Source: Brevinematales bacterium (GTDB lineage: Bacteria; Spirochaetota; Brevinematia; Brevinematales; Thermospiraceae). From it: a DNA stretch of 64,000 nucleotides. Each line of letters starts with the position of its first letter. Position 1 is the stretch's first letter. Both the position numbers and the translations under genes were made by a program. The notes beneath the pieces are model-generated. The model worked only from the letters and a program-made list of their open reading frames with translations. It had not been told where the DNA came from and did no database searches. Shown one piece after another: positions 17,013-25,809 of the stretch. The stretch spans positions 41,737 to 105,736 of the forward strand of contig JABLXN010000005.1 of assembly GCA_013177995.1 (NCBI GenBank), in the 5' to 3' direction.

Positions 17013-17810
17013 TTAGTCTTCTGAAAGTAAGGCACGGTCATCTTCATAAGACTTGTGCCTGAGTTTGTGGAAACGTTCAATGAGGTTCTCAACGGTGAGG
17101 CGTTTTTTCTCCTCACCTGAGATATCCAAAATAATCTCCCCTTCATCCATCATCAATAGTCTGTTCCCGTACTCAATGGCCTGACTCATATTGTGTGTGA
17201 TCATCATGGCAGTGAGACGATATTCCTCAATAAACTCCTTCGTGAGGGTAAGGATCTTGTGGGCATTTTTGGGATCAAGGGCGGCGGTGTGTTCATCAAG
17301 AAGGATAAGCGCTGGTCTTGAAAGGACCATCATCAAAAGGGTGAGGGCCTGTCGCTGTCCACCAGAAAACAGGGCAAGATTGTCCTTCATGCGATTTTCC
17401 AGTCCCATTTGGAGGCGTTTGAGTTCCTGTTTGAAAAGTTCTCTCATCCGGTGATCAAGACTGACCACAGGCCATTTGAAGCCCTTCCGATAACAGATCA
17501 TCATGTTGTCTTCCAAACTCATATTGGAAGCTGTTCCAAGCAGGGGATTTTGAAAGATCCGGCCGATGTATTTGGCTCTTTTGTATTCCGGGTCATTGGT
17601 TACGTCTATCCCGTTAATGAAAATCTGTCCTTTGGTGGGTTTGTAGGTTCCAGCAATGAGGTTGAAAAGGGTGGTTTTTCCCGCACCATTACTTCCTATT
17701 ATGGTAATAAAATCTCCTTCCTTTACCGTGAGATTGATATTCTTGATGGCTATCCGCTCATCCAAGGAATTGGGATTGAAGACGTGGGTGATGTTTCGGA
17801 GTTCAATCAT
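17013..17810 (-). CDS. ABC transporter ATP-binding protein (COG1101, TrpZ-like)
   Basis: The ATPase component of an ABC importer. The 265 residues include Walker A GSNGAGKTT (near 38-46), Q-loop FQNP (near 87), a variant signature LFSGGQRQALTLLMMVL (near 148-164) and Walker B ALILLDEHTAALD. The pairing with a COG4120-type permease is that of the TrpXYZ-like uptake systems, reported for tryptophan/tyrosine in streptococci. The start overlaps the permease stop by 4 bases. The matching lipoprotein (COG2984 binding protein) is not in this window, so the substrate is uncertain. Confidence 0.85.
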   Translation of the reverse strand: MIELRNITHVFNPNSLDERIAIKNINLTVKEGDFITIIGSNGAGKTTLFNLIAGTYKPTKGQIFINGIDVTNDPEYKRAKYIGRIFQNPLLGTASNMSLEDNMMICYRKGFKWPVVSLDHRMRELFKQELKRLQMGLENRMKDNLALFSGGQRQALTLLMMVLSRPALILLDEHTAALDPKNAHKILTLTKEFIEEYRLTAMMITHNMSQAIEYGNRLLMMDEGEIILDISGEEKKRLTVENLIERFHKLRHKSYEDDRALLSED

Positions 17811-18706
17811 ACATCCCTCCGGAGTTTCTGAGAGGAAGTTTTTTGTAATCGACTGATCACAATCGACACAATGATGAGCAGTCCGCTGATGAGTTTCAAA
17901 TCATTGGGGGTAAGTCCGACATAATACCCGTAGTAGCGTCCAAAAAACATGATGGCTTTGTAGAGAAGCGACCCCACCACAGCTCCTAAGGTAAGCACAA
18001 AAATCCGGTTGGAACGGAAGAAAAGTTCTCCCAACATCACCGAAGCAAGGCCGCTTATAATGATCCCCTGTCCCAGTCCCACATCAGCATACCCAAGATA
18101 CATGGCGGCAAAGGCTCCGGAAAGTCCTACAAGAGCATTGGAAAGCCCGATTCCAATATACTTGAGGGTGGCTGGGTTTACTCCCTGAGAGATCACCATC
18201 TGTTCGTTGTTTCCCATGGCTCCAATGGTAAGTCCCATATCGGTACGGAAGAAGAGATCCAAAAGGAGTTTTACCACCACGACCACCACAAAGAAAAAGA
18301 GAAAAAGACCCCATTCCTTGGGGAAGATCCCCTGGACCATGGTTTCAAAACGGGAGAGGAGATGATCTATACGAAGAAGTTGAACATTTGGTCTATTTCC
18401 AAGAACACGAATATTGATAGAATAGAGCATGGTCATGGTAAGAATACTGGCCAAAAGCCCCGGGATTTTGAGTTTATTGTGAATGAGGGCCGTAATCATC
18501 CCGGCTACAAAACCACCGACAAAGGCCAAAAAAAGCCCCAAGAAACTTCCCCCACCTGCGACAAGGGTAGCCGCCATAATGGCTGCCCCCAAAGGAAAGC
18601 TTCCATCTACAGTGAGATCGGGAAAATTCATGACACGGAAGGTAATAAAAACCCCTAACACCATGAGAGCATAGATCAGTCCTTCAACCAAGATACCTTC
18701 AACCAT
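17807..18706 (-). CDS. ABC transporter permease (COG4120, TrpY-like)
   Basis: An inner-membrane permease of about 299 residues with eight or nine hydrophobic segments (for example LIYALMVLGVFITFRV at the N-terminus and LISGLLIIVSIVISRL at the C-terminus), of the branched-chain/ribose permease fold. ATG 18706 has AAGGGG upstream and follows a clear promoter. A longer frame back to 18799 would start inside a repeat element and upstream of the promoter, so it is rejected. First gene of the permease-ATPase-citrate synthase operon. Confidence 0.85.
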   Translation of the reverse strand: MVEGILVEGLIYALMVLGVFITFRVMNFPDLTVDGSFPLGAAIMAATLVAGGGSFLGLFLAFVGGFVAGMITALIHNKLKIPGLLASILTMTMLYSINIRVLGNRPNVQLLRIDHLLSRFETMVQGIFPKEWGLFLFFFVVVVVVKLLLDLFFRTDMGLTIGAMGNNEQMVISQGVNPATLKYIGIGLSNALVGLSGAFAAMYLGYADVGLGQGIIISGLASVMLGELFFRSNRIFVLTLGAVVGSLLYKAIMFFGRYYGYYVGLTPNDLKLISGLLIIVSIVISRLQKTSSQKLRRDV

Positions 18707-18736
18707 GGTTACCCCTTCTTCTATTGTCGCAGGCTT

Positions 18737-18765
18737 ATTATAAGGGGAAAGATGTTTTTTGGCAA
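18737..18765 (-). promoter_or_regulatory. Promoter of the permease-ATPase-citrate synthase operon
   Basis: Minus strand TTGCCA (18760-18765), 17-base spacer, TATAAT (18737-18742), 31 bases from the ATG at 18706. Confidence 0.75.
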
Positions 18766-18769
18766 TTTC

Positions 18770-18964
18770 GAGGACCTTGAAGGAGTATTTTCTTCCCAAG
18801 TTTGGTTAAGGGGCTGCGCTCTAGAAACTCCGCTTTTTCTGGTTACAAAAAGCCTATTTGTCTTTTTTCAAAAAGGAGTATTTCTCATAAATAAGAAATC
18901 TTTTTATACTATTTTTGTTTTTTATGACTTTTTTGAGAGCTTTGTACAAATGTGAAAAGGGCTC
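18770..18964 (-). mobile_element. MITE-like element, copy C (degenerate, no TSD)
   Basis: About 195 bases aligning in reverse orientation with the other elements: the body features (ATAAATAAG, TTTTTATACT on this strand) are retained, but the palindrome is decayed (GAGAGCTTTGTACAAATGTG...). No matching 5-mers flank it. It is the oldest-looking full copy. The next 195 bases (18965-19159) are AT-rich and hold nothing I can identify. Confidence 0.65.
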
Positions 18965-19159
18965 GTTATGATAAATAATAATGCAGGCATATATCTTAAT
19001 TTTTATCATAGCCTACTCTTTCATTTTTTTATAATTATCCGCACGCCGTTTCATATAACGGTTTGCGGCCATGCTGCCGTTTCAATGGCGTATAGCCGCT
19101 GTTGTGCGATGGGCAGAGCGCCGCTTCAGTTTTTTGTCTTCATTTCTTAACACTGCTTC

Positions 19160-22100
19160 TCATTTGCCTGAGTTCGAGTGCGCATGGAGATGATCTTTAT
19201 TTTCCGTTATTTTCTCCAAAATGCTCTTTATGTAGGTCTTTTTATCCTCTTCTTGAAACACGATATGCTTTGCCTGAATATCCGCTTTTTCGATTCCCCA
19301 CAAGCGGATAATTTCATGGGACGGGGTGTTCGAAATGATAAACGAATTCAAAACCACCTGGGGATTCCCGAGCCGCTTCTCAATTTCTTTAATGGTCTCA
19401 TAAAACTGCACCTTGGGATCATTCAGTCCGATATTACGCAGTCCCTTGGGATCAATGAAGGTGACATACTGCTTGTCTTTATCAAGTACCCAGAGGATAA
19501 AGTCCGGATAGAAATTGCCGGCTTCGAAAAAACCAACGCCTTTCCCTTTACTGAGGTTTCGTAAAAGATAGAGTTCCTTGCAGGCCAAGTACTCCGTATT
19601 CTGATCGCAGAAGGCTTTGAGGTCTTCTACAAAATCTTTTTCTCCCTTGTTCAAGGGAACAGGGCTAATCTCCACATTGCCATGTTCCAGGTATAAGAGG
19701 GGCTGGTACAGGTGCTTGCCAAACCAGAGGGCTTGGATCCCCTGGAATTCCCAGTCTCTCAAAGCGCCGCTTTCTATCAACATTTTAAGCTTTTTAAGTT
19801 TCTCGATAATCTCTTCTTGGGACTCTTCAATCACGATACGGTAACCAGGCCCATCCGGGCTTTCATGTAACAAGAGATTGGAAGGATCGGATTTTGCCGT
19901 CTCCACTTTGTGTTTGCCATCCGGGCTTTCATGTAACAAGAGATTGGGATCGTTCGCGTTCACCTCGCAGTATTCCAGGTGGGGCATTTCCCACTCGCGT
20001 TTTTTGTAGGTGTAAAACCGCTCCACATATTTTTTAAGAAGCGCGATCGCGATTTCCTGCCACTCATAGATTTTTTCGAAACGGTCTAACTCAAGCTCGT
20101 TTTCTGGAATGTAGAGCTGATACCAGCTTTGATCCAACAGAAGTTTTTGGATCGCTTGCCGGGTTATATTGAAATTGTACCAGCCCCGCTCGGCTTTATA
20201 CCGCTCGACTTCAAAATAAATCTGATCCATGTCTAAGAACGCGATATGCCATGGCTGTAAATGGGCCCTGTGGGGAGCCGCGTTTTCTTCTCCCGTAAGA
20301 CCACGGGATTTGATCGCCTGGATTTTGGGATACCAGTTCAAAACCACCTGATTTTTTTGCAGGTACTCCGTCGGCAGGTCCAAGGTGGGGATCGGCGCCA
20401 GTTTCCGGAAGGCATCCCCAAACTCAGTCGTGATCCCGTTGATCTGTTTTTTTAACCGAATAATCTTTAAGGGTTGTGTCCCTAAACTCCGTATAACTGG
20501 TAAAAAGAACTCCAACCGCTCAGTATCGGCGGGAAGCCCCTCTTCTTCCAAAAAGTCGCGGAATTGGGCCATGTAGTCCGCATGGATCCCGAAAATGGAG
20601 AGGGTCTCCAATACCTCGATGTATTTAGGACGGGTAATCCCTTCGGGTAAGGTTACTCGGTTGCTGCGTTTCAGACTGAAATTAAAGCCCTTTAACCGCA
20701 CGCCGCGGCCAAAGAGCTGGATAATTTGCGCGCCTTCGGTGGCTCCAATGTTCATGAGGCCCATGGTACTGACCCGCCAACTGCTCCAGCCTTCGGTAAA
20801 CTTTTTTGACCCGATGAGGATGTTGATGGTCGAGTCGTTGTGATTGATCCTGTGAAAGAGCGAACCGGAAAACTCGCGCTCCCCGGTTTCTATCTTGTTT
20901 TGCTCGCAGAGTTTCAGCAGTTTGGCGTCGTCGCCCACATTGATGAGGCCAAAGGGTTCGTTGTCCGCGCCGATTCTCAGGGCCAGTTCTCCGGCGGCGC
21001 CTTTTAGGTTTTCCACATAGAGCTGACCACCGGCCGGAGCATGAAACAGGGTAACGAGGATTTCATTAAATAGGTCTGAAGCTTGTAAACCACAGGTATT
21101 CAAAAACGCAAAGCGGTTGGCAAAGAGATTTCTCCCATCGGCAGTGACCAGCCCTTGGGTTAATACCCGCTCGATGCGCTGAACACTCTGATTTCGTTCA
21201 TTTGCCACAAAGCGCTTCAGGAATAGCAGAATTTCAATAATATCGGAGGCGTCTTTCGTGGCCAGGGTTGCAGTGACCTTGCTCCCCACAAAGATCCACA
21301 GGGGTTTTTCGATATGAAAGGCCCGGAAAGCGCTTTCATGGCTTTTATAGAGCTTTTGCTGCTGGAAGAAGGTTAAGAGGCAAGCAGTTAAATACAGTTC
21401 TAAATGATTTTGTTGCGTATCGTTATCCAGATTCAGAATCTGGTAGTCCTTGCCAAAACCATCGTTATAAAAATAGCGGTAGGAATAATCAAACAAAATA
21501 GAGCGGGCATACAGGCTGGTAAGATCCGGATTACCCTTGACTGCCTGGGCAAAGGTGGCGGAATATTCAAAGGAAAAGCCCTTTTCGCAGAGGGCATTGC
21601 GGTAACGCATCCAGGCGCCCTCCTCTCCCCGGCCGACCCCGCGGTGGCCTTCGTCAATGAGCACCAGGTTGTTGCCTTCAAAGGCCTCGACCGCGACGGT
21701 TTTTTCCCCCATTTCCTCTTTGAGCTTGGTAATCTCGATGATTTCCACGCTGTGGCCGGTAAAAAGACCGCCGCCGTCTTTATTGAAAATCTCCGCCTCA
21801 ATGCCCGAGGCCTGGAATTCCCGCAAATGCTGCTGGGAAAGCCCTTCGTTGGGAGTGAGGAGGATAATCCGGTTCATTTCTTTTTGTCTGCGATGCTTTT
21901 CCACATAATGGCGGTATTGCAGGATATTGGCATGCATGAGGAGGGTCTTGCCTGATCCGGTGGCCATCCAGAAGGCGAGCTTATTCAAGTCCTGAGCCGC
22001 ATCGGTGGAATTTTCAAAACCCTGAATGCGGTCCGCTTCTTCCAGATCCTGATTGATCCGATCCACCTGGGCTGCAATATCGGCGCGCAGTTGTTCTGGG

Positions 22101-22477
22101 TTAGAAAAATAGCGGTCCAGGTAAATTTCGGTAAAGAGCAGGGCTAAGTATTGGAAATACTTCCAGACAATCGGCTTTTCGCCGTGCGCAATGCGCCGTT
22201 CGTTCAGTGATGCCGTATGGCGGAAAATGTTCTGGTCGTATTCCAAAAGAAGAGCGGGCGGTAATTCCGGCAAATCGGGAAAATGGGTAAGCAGCGCGTG
22301 GTGAAAGCGGGAGATATTGTTTTCGTCGAATCCTTCGAGCCCTTCGTCCCTAAGGTGCAGAGCCAGGTCTTCGAACTTCTGCACCTTAAAAAGGGAAAGG
22401 GCCCATTGGTGCAACGCCAGCTTCCGAGAAAAAGGGATTTGCGCTGTTTTTTTTGCGCCGGTTCTTGGCTTTGCCAT
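19160..22477 (-). CDS. Type III-like Res subunit: DEAD/DEAH helicase-nuclease
   Basis: A 1105-residue superfamily 2 helicase of the type III restriction Res group. Walker A (ATGSGKT) is at residues 172-178, preceded by a long N-terminal extension; the Walker B equivalent is LIDEGH, motif III is YSATFA and motif VI is [11 protein letters not shown]. The C-terminal domain carries YPDFILWV followed by TFIDPKGL, a plausible PD-(D/E)xK nuclease site. It follows the methyltransferase gene by 2 bases and is the last gene of the three-gene island. It probably translocates on and cuts unmodified DNA. An internal duplicated peptide lies near residues 845-875. Orphan or phage-defence function is inferred, not shown. 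Confidence 0.85.
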   Translation of the reverse strand: MAKPRTGAKKTAQIPFSRKLALHQWALSLFKVQKFEDLALHLRDEGLEGFDENNISRFHHALLTHFPDLPELPPALLLEYDQNIFRHTASLNERRIAHGEKPIVWKYFQYLALLFTEIYLDRYFSNPEQLRADIAAQVDRINQDLEEADRIQGFENSTDAAQDLNKLAFWMATGSGKTLLMHANILQYRHYVEKHRRQKEMNRIILLTPNEGLSQQHLREFQASGIEAEIFNKDGGGLFTGHSVEIIEITKLKEEMGEKTVAVEAFEGNNLVLIDEGHRGVGRGEEGAWMRYRNALCEKGFSFEYSATFAQAVKGNPDLTSLYARSILFDYSYRYFYNDGFGKDYQILNLDNDTQQNHLELYLTACLLTFFQQQKLYKSHESAFRAFHIEKPLWIFVGSKVTATLATKDASDIIEILLFLKRFVANERNQSVQRIERVLTQGLVTADGRNLFANRFAFLNTCGLQASDLFNEILVTLFHAPAGGQLYVENLKGAAGELALRIGADNEPFGLINVGDDAKLLKLCEQNKIETGEREFSGSLFHRINHNDSTINILIGSKKFTEGWSSWRVSTMGLMNIGATEGAQIIQLFGRGVRLKGFNFSLKRSNRVTLPEGITRPKYIEVLETLSIFGIHADYMAQFRDFLEEEGLPADTERLEFFLPVIRSLGTQPLKIIRLKKQINGITTEFGDAFRKLAPIPTLDLPTEYLQKNQVVLNWYPKIQAIKSRGLTGEENAAPHRAHLQPWHIAFLDMDQIYFEVERYKAERGWYNFNITRQAIQKLLLDQSWYQLYIPENELELDRFEKIYEWQEIAIALLKKYVERFYTYKKREWEMPHLEYCEVNANDPNLLLHESPDGKHKVETAKSDPSNLLLHESPDGPGYRIVIEESQEEIIEKLKKLKMLIESGALRDWEFQGIQALWFGKHLYQPLLYLEHGNVEISPVPLNKGEKDFVEDLKAFCDQNTEYLACKELYLLRNLSKGKGVGFFEAGNFYPDFILWVLDKDKQYVTFIDPKGLRNIGLNDPKVQFYETIKEIEKRLGNPQVVLNSFIISNTPSHEIIRLWGIEKADIQAKHIVFQEEDKKTYIKSILEKITENKDHLHAHSNSGK
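19851..19947. repeat. 31-bp direct repeat inside the Res gene
   Basis: The same 31 bases occur at 19851-19881 and 19917-19947, 66 bases apart and so in frame. Each encodes the peptide [10 protein letters not shown] in the helicase-nuclease. It looks like a small tandem duplication or a short mobile repeat within the coding sequence. Confidence 0.85.
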
Positions 22478-22479
22478 CC

Positions 22480-25400
22480 TTACACCCCCGTCTCTTCAAA
22501 CATGAGGCGTTTAAAGTCTTCTTCGATGAGGCGCACCTTCCACTGGTCATCGGGGGTTTTCAGGTTTTCCAGGTTATTGGTGCCGTTTACATAGATGAGG
22601 TCAAATTCGCGGTCCTTGCTGGAATAACCCATTTTTTTAAACCATTCATCGAGCACCAGGTTATCCTGCTCCACGCCCTCAGGGCTTTCGCCGCCGGGCC
22701 GGTTGCGCCAGATCACGAGGATTTTCCGGCCATCCAGGGTGGTGCCGGTAACGGTGCGGAACCACCAGAAAGAAGCTGTTTCACGCGGAGACGCGGAGGG
22801 CGCGGAGGAGATTTCTTTTAGTCTTTCTTTAATTCGTAATCGATTTTCGCTATCTCGTTCAAAGGTAGCGCTGATGCGCTGGGGTGATGCGATATGCTCG
22901 ACCTGCAAGCCCAAGAGGTAATTGAAGGTTTCGATCAGGTCCACCGGAACGATCCGGCTTTCGTCGCTGCCGGGGATTTTTACTTTGAGCTTATAGGCCG
23001 TGGGGTCCATAAAGGCTTCGGTATTTAAGAGGGATGCGCTCCCCCGGCTTTCCACATCGAGCATATAGTGGAGGATGTAGTCTTCTTTAAAGGACTTCGC
23101 CTCTTCGCCTGCGGAAGCAAATAGCTCGGCTTGCGCTTGGGTGCGGCGGAGTTCCAGGTTGTTCAGGGTATCTTCGTAAGATTCGAGGCGAATGTATTTG
23201 AAGCAGTGGGAGATGCCGTTGTAGGAAGAAGAAGTTTCACGCGGAGACGCGGAGGACGCTGAGTTTTTGGAAGGAACAGGTTTTCCGTCTTTCCATTCGG
23301 CGGAGTAAATCACCTTTTGAATACGGGGCTTGAGCACCGTGTCGAAATAATCGCCCATTTCCACGAGGATATATTTGCGCTTGCCGCCGTCTTCGCGGTT
23401 TAGATTGATGACCGCGTGAGCCGTGGTGCCAGAACCGGCGAAGTAGTCGAGAATGATATTGCCAGTGTCTGTTGATAGCAAGGAGATATGATAGATAAGA
23501 TCTGAAGGCTTGGGATTAAGAAATATATCTTTAACTCCAAAGAGCGCTTTTAATTCGTTGCTCCCGGCTGTATTTTCAACCAAATCATAGAGAATGCTCC
23601 TCTCTTTTAGTATCCCTAATTCACCCTCTCCAGGTTCGTAAACTTTCTCATAAGGTATCCAAATACCATCCTTTTTTACCCATTCAATATCATCATTTTT
23701 CACCATCTCAGTAATTGCCACTTTCCCATAACGCCATCTTCCCGCTTTCCCATCAGGTGCTATCGGGTAGTATTCCTGGCCTTCAGGGTCTACCAAAGGA
23801 AAATACATCGTTGGCCTATCTTCTTTGTGGGCTGCAGTTCCCCACTTAGCAAGTTTTACCAATTTGTAATGCTTATGTTTTTTCTTATCAAACAGTGGAT
23901 ACCCTTCAGTGCTTTTTGTTAAAGTTTTCTCGTGTAGTACAAAGCTGCCTTTTCGTTTTGCATAGCAGGTAATGTAATCATGTTCAGTAACAAAATACTC
24001 GTCGGTTTGTCCGCCACCAGATTTTTTACGCCATATCAAATTCTCAATAAACTGCAACTTAAACAGGTAGTCTAACAAGAGGCGCAATCTAGAGTACTCA
24101 TTCTCGTCGTTACTCACAAATATAGCGCCATCTATAGCAAGTATTTTGTACAATTGGAGGAAACGATGTTCCATCATCGCTAGCCAACTGGAATGCTGGT
24201 AAGAATCTCGATAGAGAAACTCGTCGGCTCCCGTATTATACGGCGGATCGATATACACGCACTTCACCTGTTCCTTATACCGGGCCTGCAACAGGTTCAA
24301 AGCCTGAAAGTTTTCGCTGTGGATGAGGAGCCCATCCATTTGTTCGTCAAAGTGATCAATGCTCGCGATGAGTTTAGCTTTAAATTCCTCGCTAAAAAAG
24401 CGGGTGTCCAGCACAAGTTTATTGTGGGCTTTGAGAAACTCCACCGACACATCCGAAGCATATAACTTCCCGTCCATCGAAGCCCCAAACAAGTCCTTAT
24501 TTTTCTCCGCGCCCTCCGCGTCTCCGCGTGAGTCAGCTTCCAAAAATCCGAGCTTCACCCATTCCTCTCTCTGCGCCTGGTTCGCGGCGATTTCCGGGTA
24601 AAACTCCTCGGGCACGCGGTCCAGGGTCAGGCAGTAGTTGGTTTCCACCACAAACTTTTTCTTGAGCCAGAGTTTTTTCTGAAAGTTCTCGAGCTGGGCC
24701 AAAAAATCGATGATCTTTTTGGCGATACTGCGGATCACCTTGATTTTGGAAAGATACTGTTCCACCCGGGGTGCGCTTTCGTTTTCGATATCGTCCAGAT
24801 GCATCACTTCGTTTTTGATATAAAAATCGAGTTCCCGGTTTAAAAATCCGCCCAGGTCTTTATGGATGAAGTAGTCAAAGGTGTTGCGGGCGGTGTAGCG
24901 GTTGAGGTGCGCCACGAGCCGCGAATAGTCGGCCGCCGTGCCATCGGCTTTGATCTGCGGTTTTTTAAGTTCCGTAATCCAGGGCAACAGGTTTTTGTCT
25001 TGCACCGCGAGGATTCGTTTTTCGGCGATGGCGATGAGTTCCTTTTGAGTCGGTGGCTTTTGTTTTCCCGCTCGCTCCGCCTCGGGCCAATCGGTGAGTG
25101 TTGCCGGGCGGAATTCGAAGTTGATGACCAGTTCCCCGTTTTCAAGGCTTATAAAATTGTTGGCTGTCAGCACAAAGACCCGGGCTTTGCCTTCCGCCTC
25201 TTTCACATTATTATGTTCGCCCTCGGCAGCGTCCACCAGGCGAAAGTGCACGCGCAGGGGATTTTTATCGTTCCCAGGGTTCAAGCGAAAGGCGTAATCG
25301 CGCAGGTACTCGCTGGTTTTAATGTAGTACTGGTCATAGTTGGCCCAATAGAGCTTGACTTCTTCGCCTTCGTAGGGAATGGCGTAAACCCCTTCTTTAT

Positions 25401-25809
25401 ACACCCGCTTGCTGATAAAGTCTCCTTCAGAGTAGTAGCGGCGAAAAAAGCTGTACAGGTGGTCATAGACTTCACTTTCCAATGCATCTATATCTACAAC
25501 GGCGCTGGCTAATTGGGCGCGCAGTTCCTTGACCTTGGGTGAAGCATCAGGATCAACACCCAGGTTTTTCGCCTGGGTAATCGCCTCATCCAGTTGTTTT
25601 TGAATTTCCTTTTTATCCGCGCTTTGGTAGCATGCAAAGGCTTCTTGCACCTGGGGGAGCAGGTCGTTATCCAAAAACTTGGTAATTTCCTCGCTGCGGG
25701 CATGCATGATGCGATAAATGCCAAAATCCAGATCCGGCTGATCGAGTTGGAATAGTTCTTTTAAAAGATTTTTTAGTTTCTCGTATTTTGGGTTCGTATT
25801 CGCGTTCAT
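22480..25809 (-). CDS. Beta-class DNA N6-adenine methyltransferase (type III Mod-like, long form)
   Basis: It should transfer methyl groups from SAM to adenine in DNA. The catalytic motif IV (YIDPPYNTG) is near residue 520 and the SAM-binding motif I (DYFAGSGTT) near 790, the beta-class order with a presumed target-recognition region of about 270 residues between. At 1109 residues it is nearly twice the length of usual type III Mod proteins, with about 450 helical N-terminal residues before the methylase core. ATG 25809 overlaps the SNF2 stop as ATGA and has GGAG 6 bases upstream; an in-frame ATG 12 bases earlier is less likely. Three copies of a GC-rich micro-repeat are inserted in frame. 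It is the middle gene of the island. Confidence 0.9.
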   Translation of the reverse strand: MNANTNPKYEKLKNLLKELFQLDQPDLDFGIYRIMHARSEEITKFLDNDLLPQVQEAFACYQSADKKEIQKQLDEAITQAKNLGVDPDASPKVKELRAQLASAVVDIDALESEVYDHLYSFFRRYYSEGDFISKRVYKEGVYAIPYEGEEVKLYWANYDQYYIKTSEYLRDYAFRLNPGNDKNPLRVHFRLVDAAEGEHNNVKEAEGKARVFVLTANNFISLENGELVINFEFRPATLTDWPEAERAGKQKPPTQKELIAIAEKRILAVQDKNLLPWITELKKPQIKADGTAADYSRLVAHLNRYTARNTFDYFIHKDLGGFLNRELDFYIKNEVMHLDDIENESAPRVEQYLSKIKVIRSIAKKIIDFLAQLENFQKKLWLKKKFVVETNYCLTLDRVPEEFYPEIAANQAQREEWVKLGFLEADSRGDAEGAEKNKDLFGASMDGKLYASDVSVEFLKAHNKLVLDTRFFSEEFKAKLIASIDHFDEQMDGLLIHSENFQALNLLQARYKEQVKCVYIDPPYNTGADEFLYRDSYQHSSWLAMMEHRFLQLYKILAIDGAIFVSNDENEYSRLRLLLDYLFKLQFIENLIWRKKSGGGQTDEYFVTEHDYITCYAKRKGSFVLHEKTLTKSTEGYPLFDKKKHKHYKLVKLAKWGTAAHKEDRPTMYFPLVDPEGQEYYPIAPDGKAGRWRYGKVAITEMVKNDDIEWVKKDGIWIPYEKVYEPGEGELGILKERSILYDLVENTAGSNELKALFGVKDIFLNPKPSDLIYHISLLSTDTGNIILDYFAGSGTTAHAVINLNREDGGKRKYILVEMGDYFDTVLKPRIQKVIYSAEWKDGKPVPSKNSASSASPRETSSSYNGISHCFKYIRLESYEDTLNNLELRRTQAQAELFASAGEEAKSFKEDYILHYMLDVESRGSASLLNTEAFMDPTAYKLKVKIPGSDESRIVPVDLIETFNYLLGLQVEHIASPQRISATFERDSENRLRIKERLKEISSAPSASPRETASFWWFRTVTGTTLDGRKILVIWRNRPGGESPEGVEQDNLVLDEWFKKMGYSSKDREFDLIYVNGTNNLENLKTPDDQWKVRLIEEDFKRLMFEETGV
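22779..22809 (+). repeat. GC-rich micro-repeat, copy 1, inside the Mod gene
   Basis: The motif TTTCACGCGGAGACGCGG continues into GAGGGCGCGGAGGA. In the gene (opposite strand) it encodes a Ser/Ala/Pro stretch ending SASPRETA. Related copies are at 23235-23263 and, inverted, at 24505-24531. Confidence 0.85.
23235..23263 (+). repeat. GC-rich micro-repeat, copy 2, inside the Mod gene
   Basis: TTTCACGCGGAGACGCGGAG then GACGCTGAG; encodes [11 protein letters not shown] in the methyltransferase. Confidence 0.85.
24505..24531 (-). repeat. GC-rich micro-repeat, copy 3 (inverted), inside the Mod gene
   Basis: Reverse-orientation copy; the gene reads it as SRGDAEGAE, so the repeat stays open in both orientations. 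Confidence 0.85.

Noticed and set aside
18707..18799. Longer N-terminus for the ABC permease
   Set aside because: It would start inside a repeat element and upstream of the promoter at 18737-18765; the ATG at 18706 has its own ribosome binding site.
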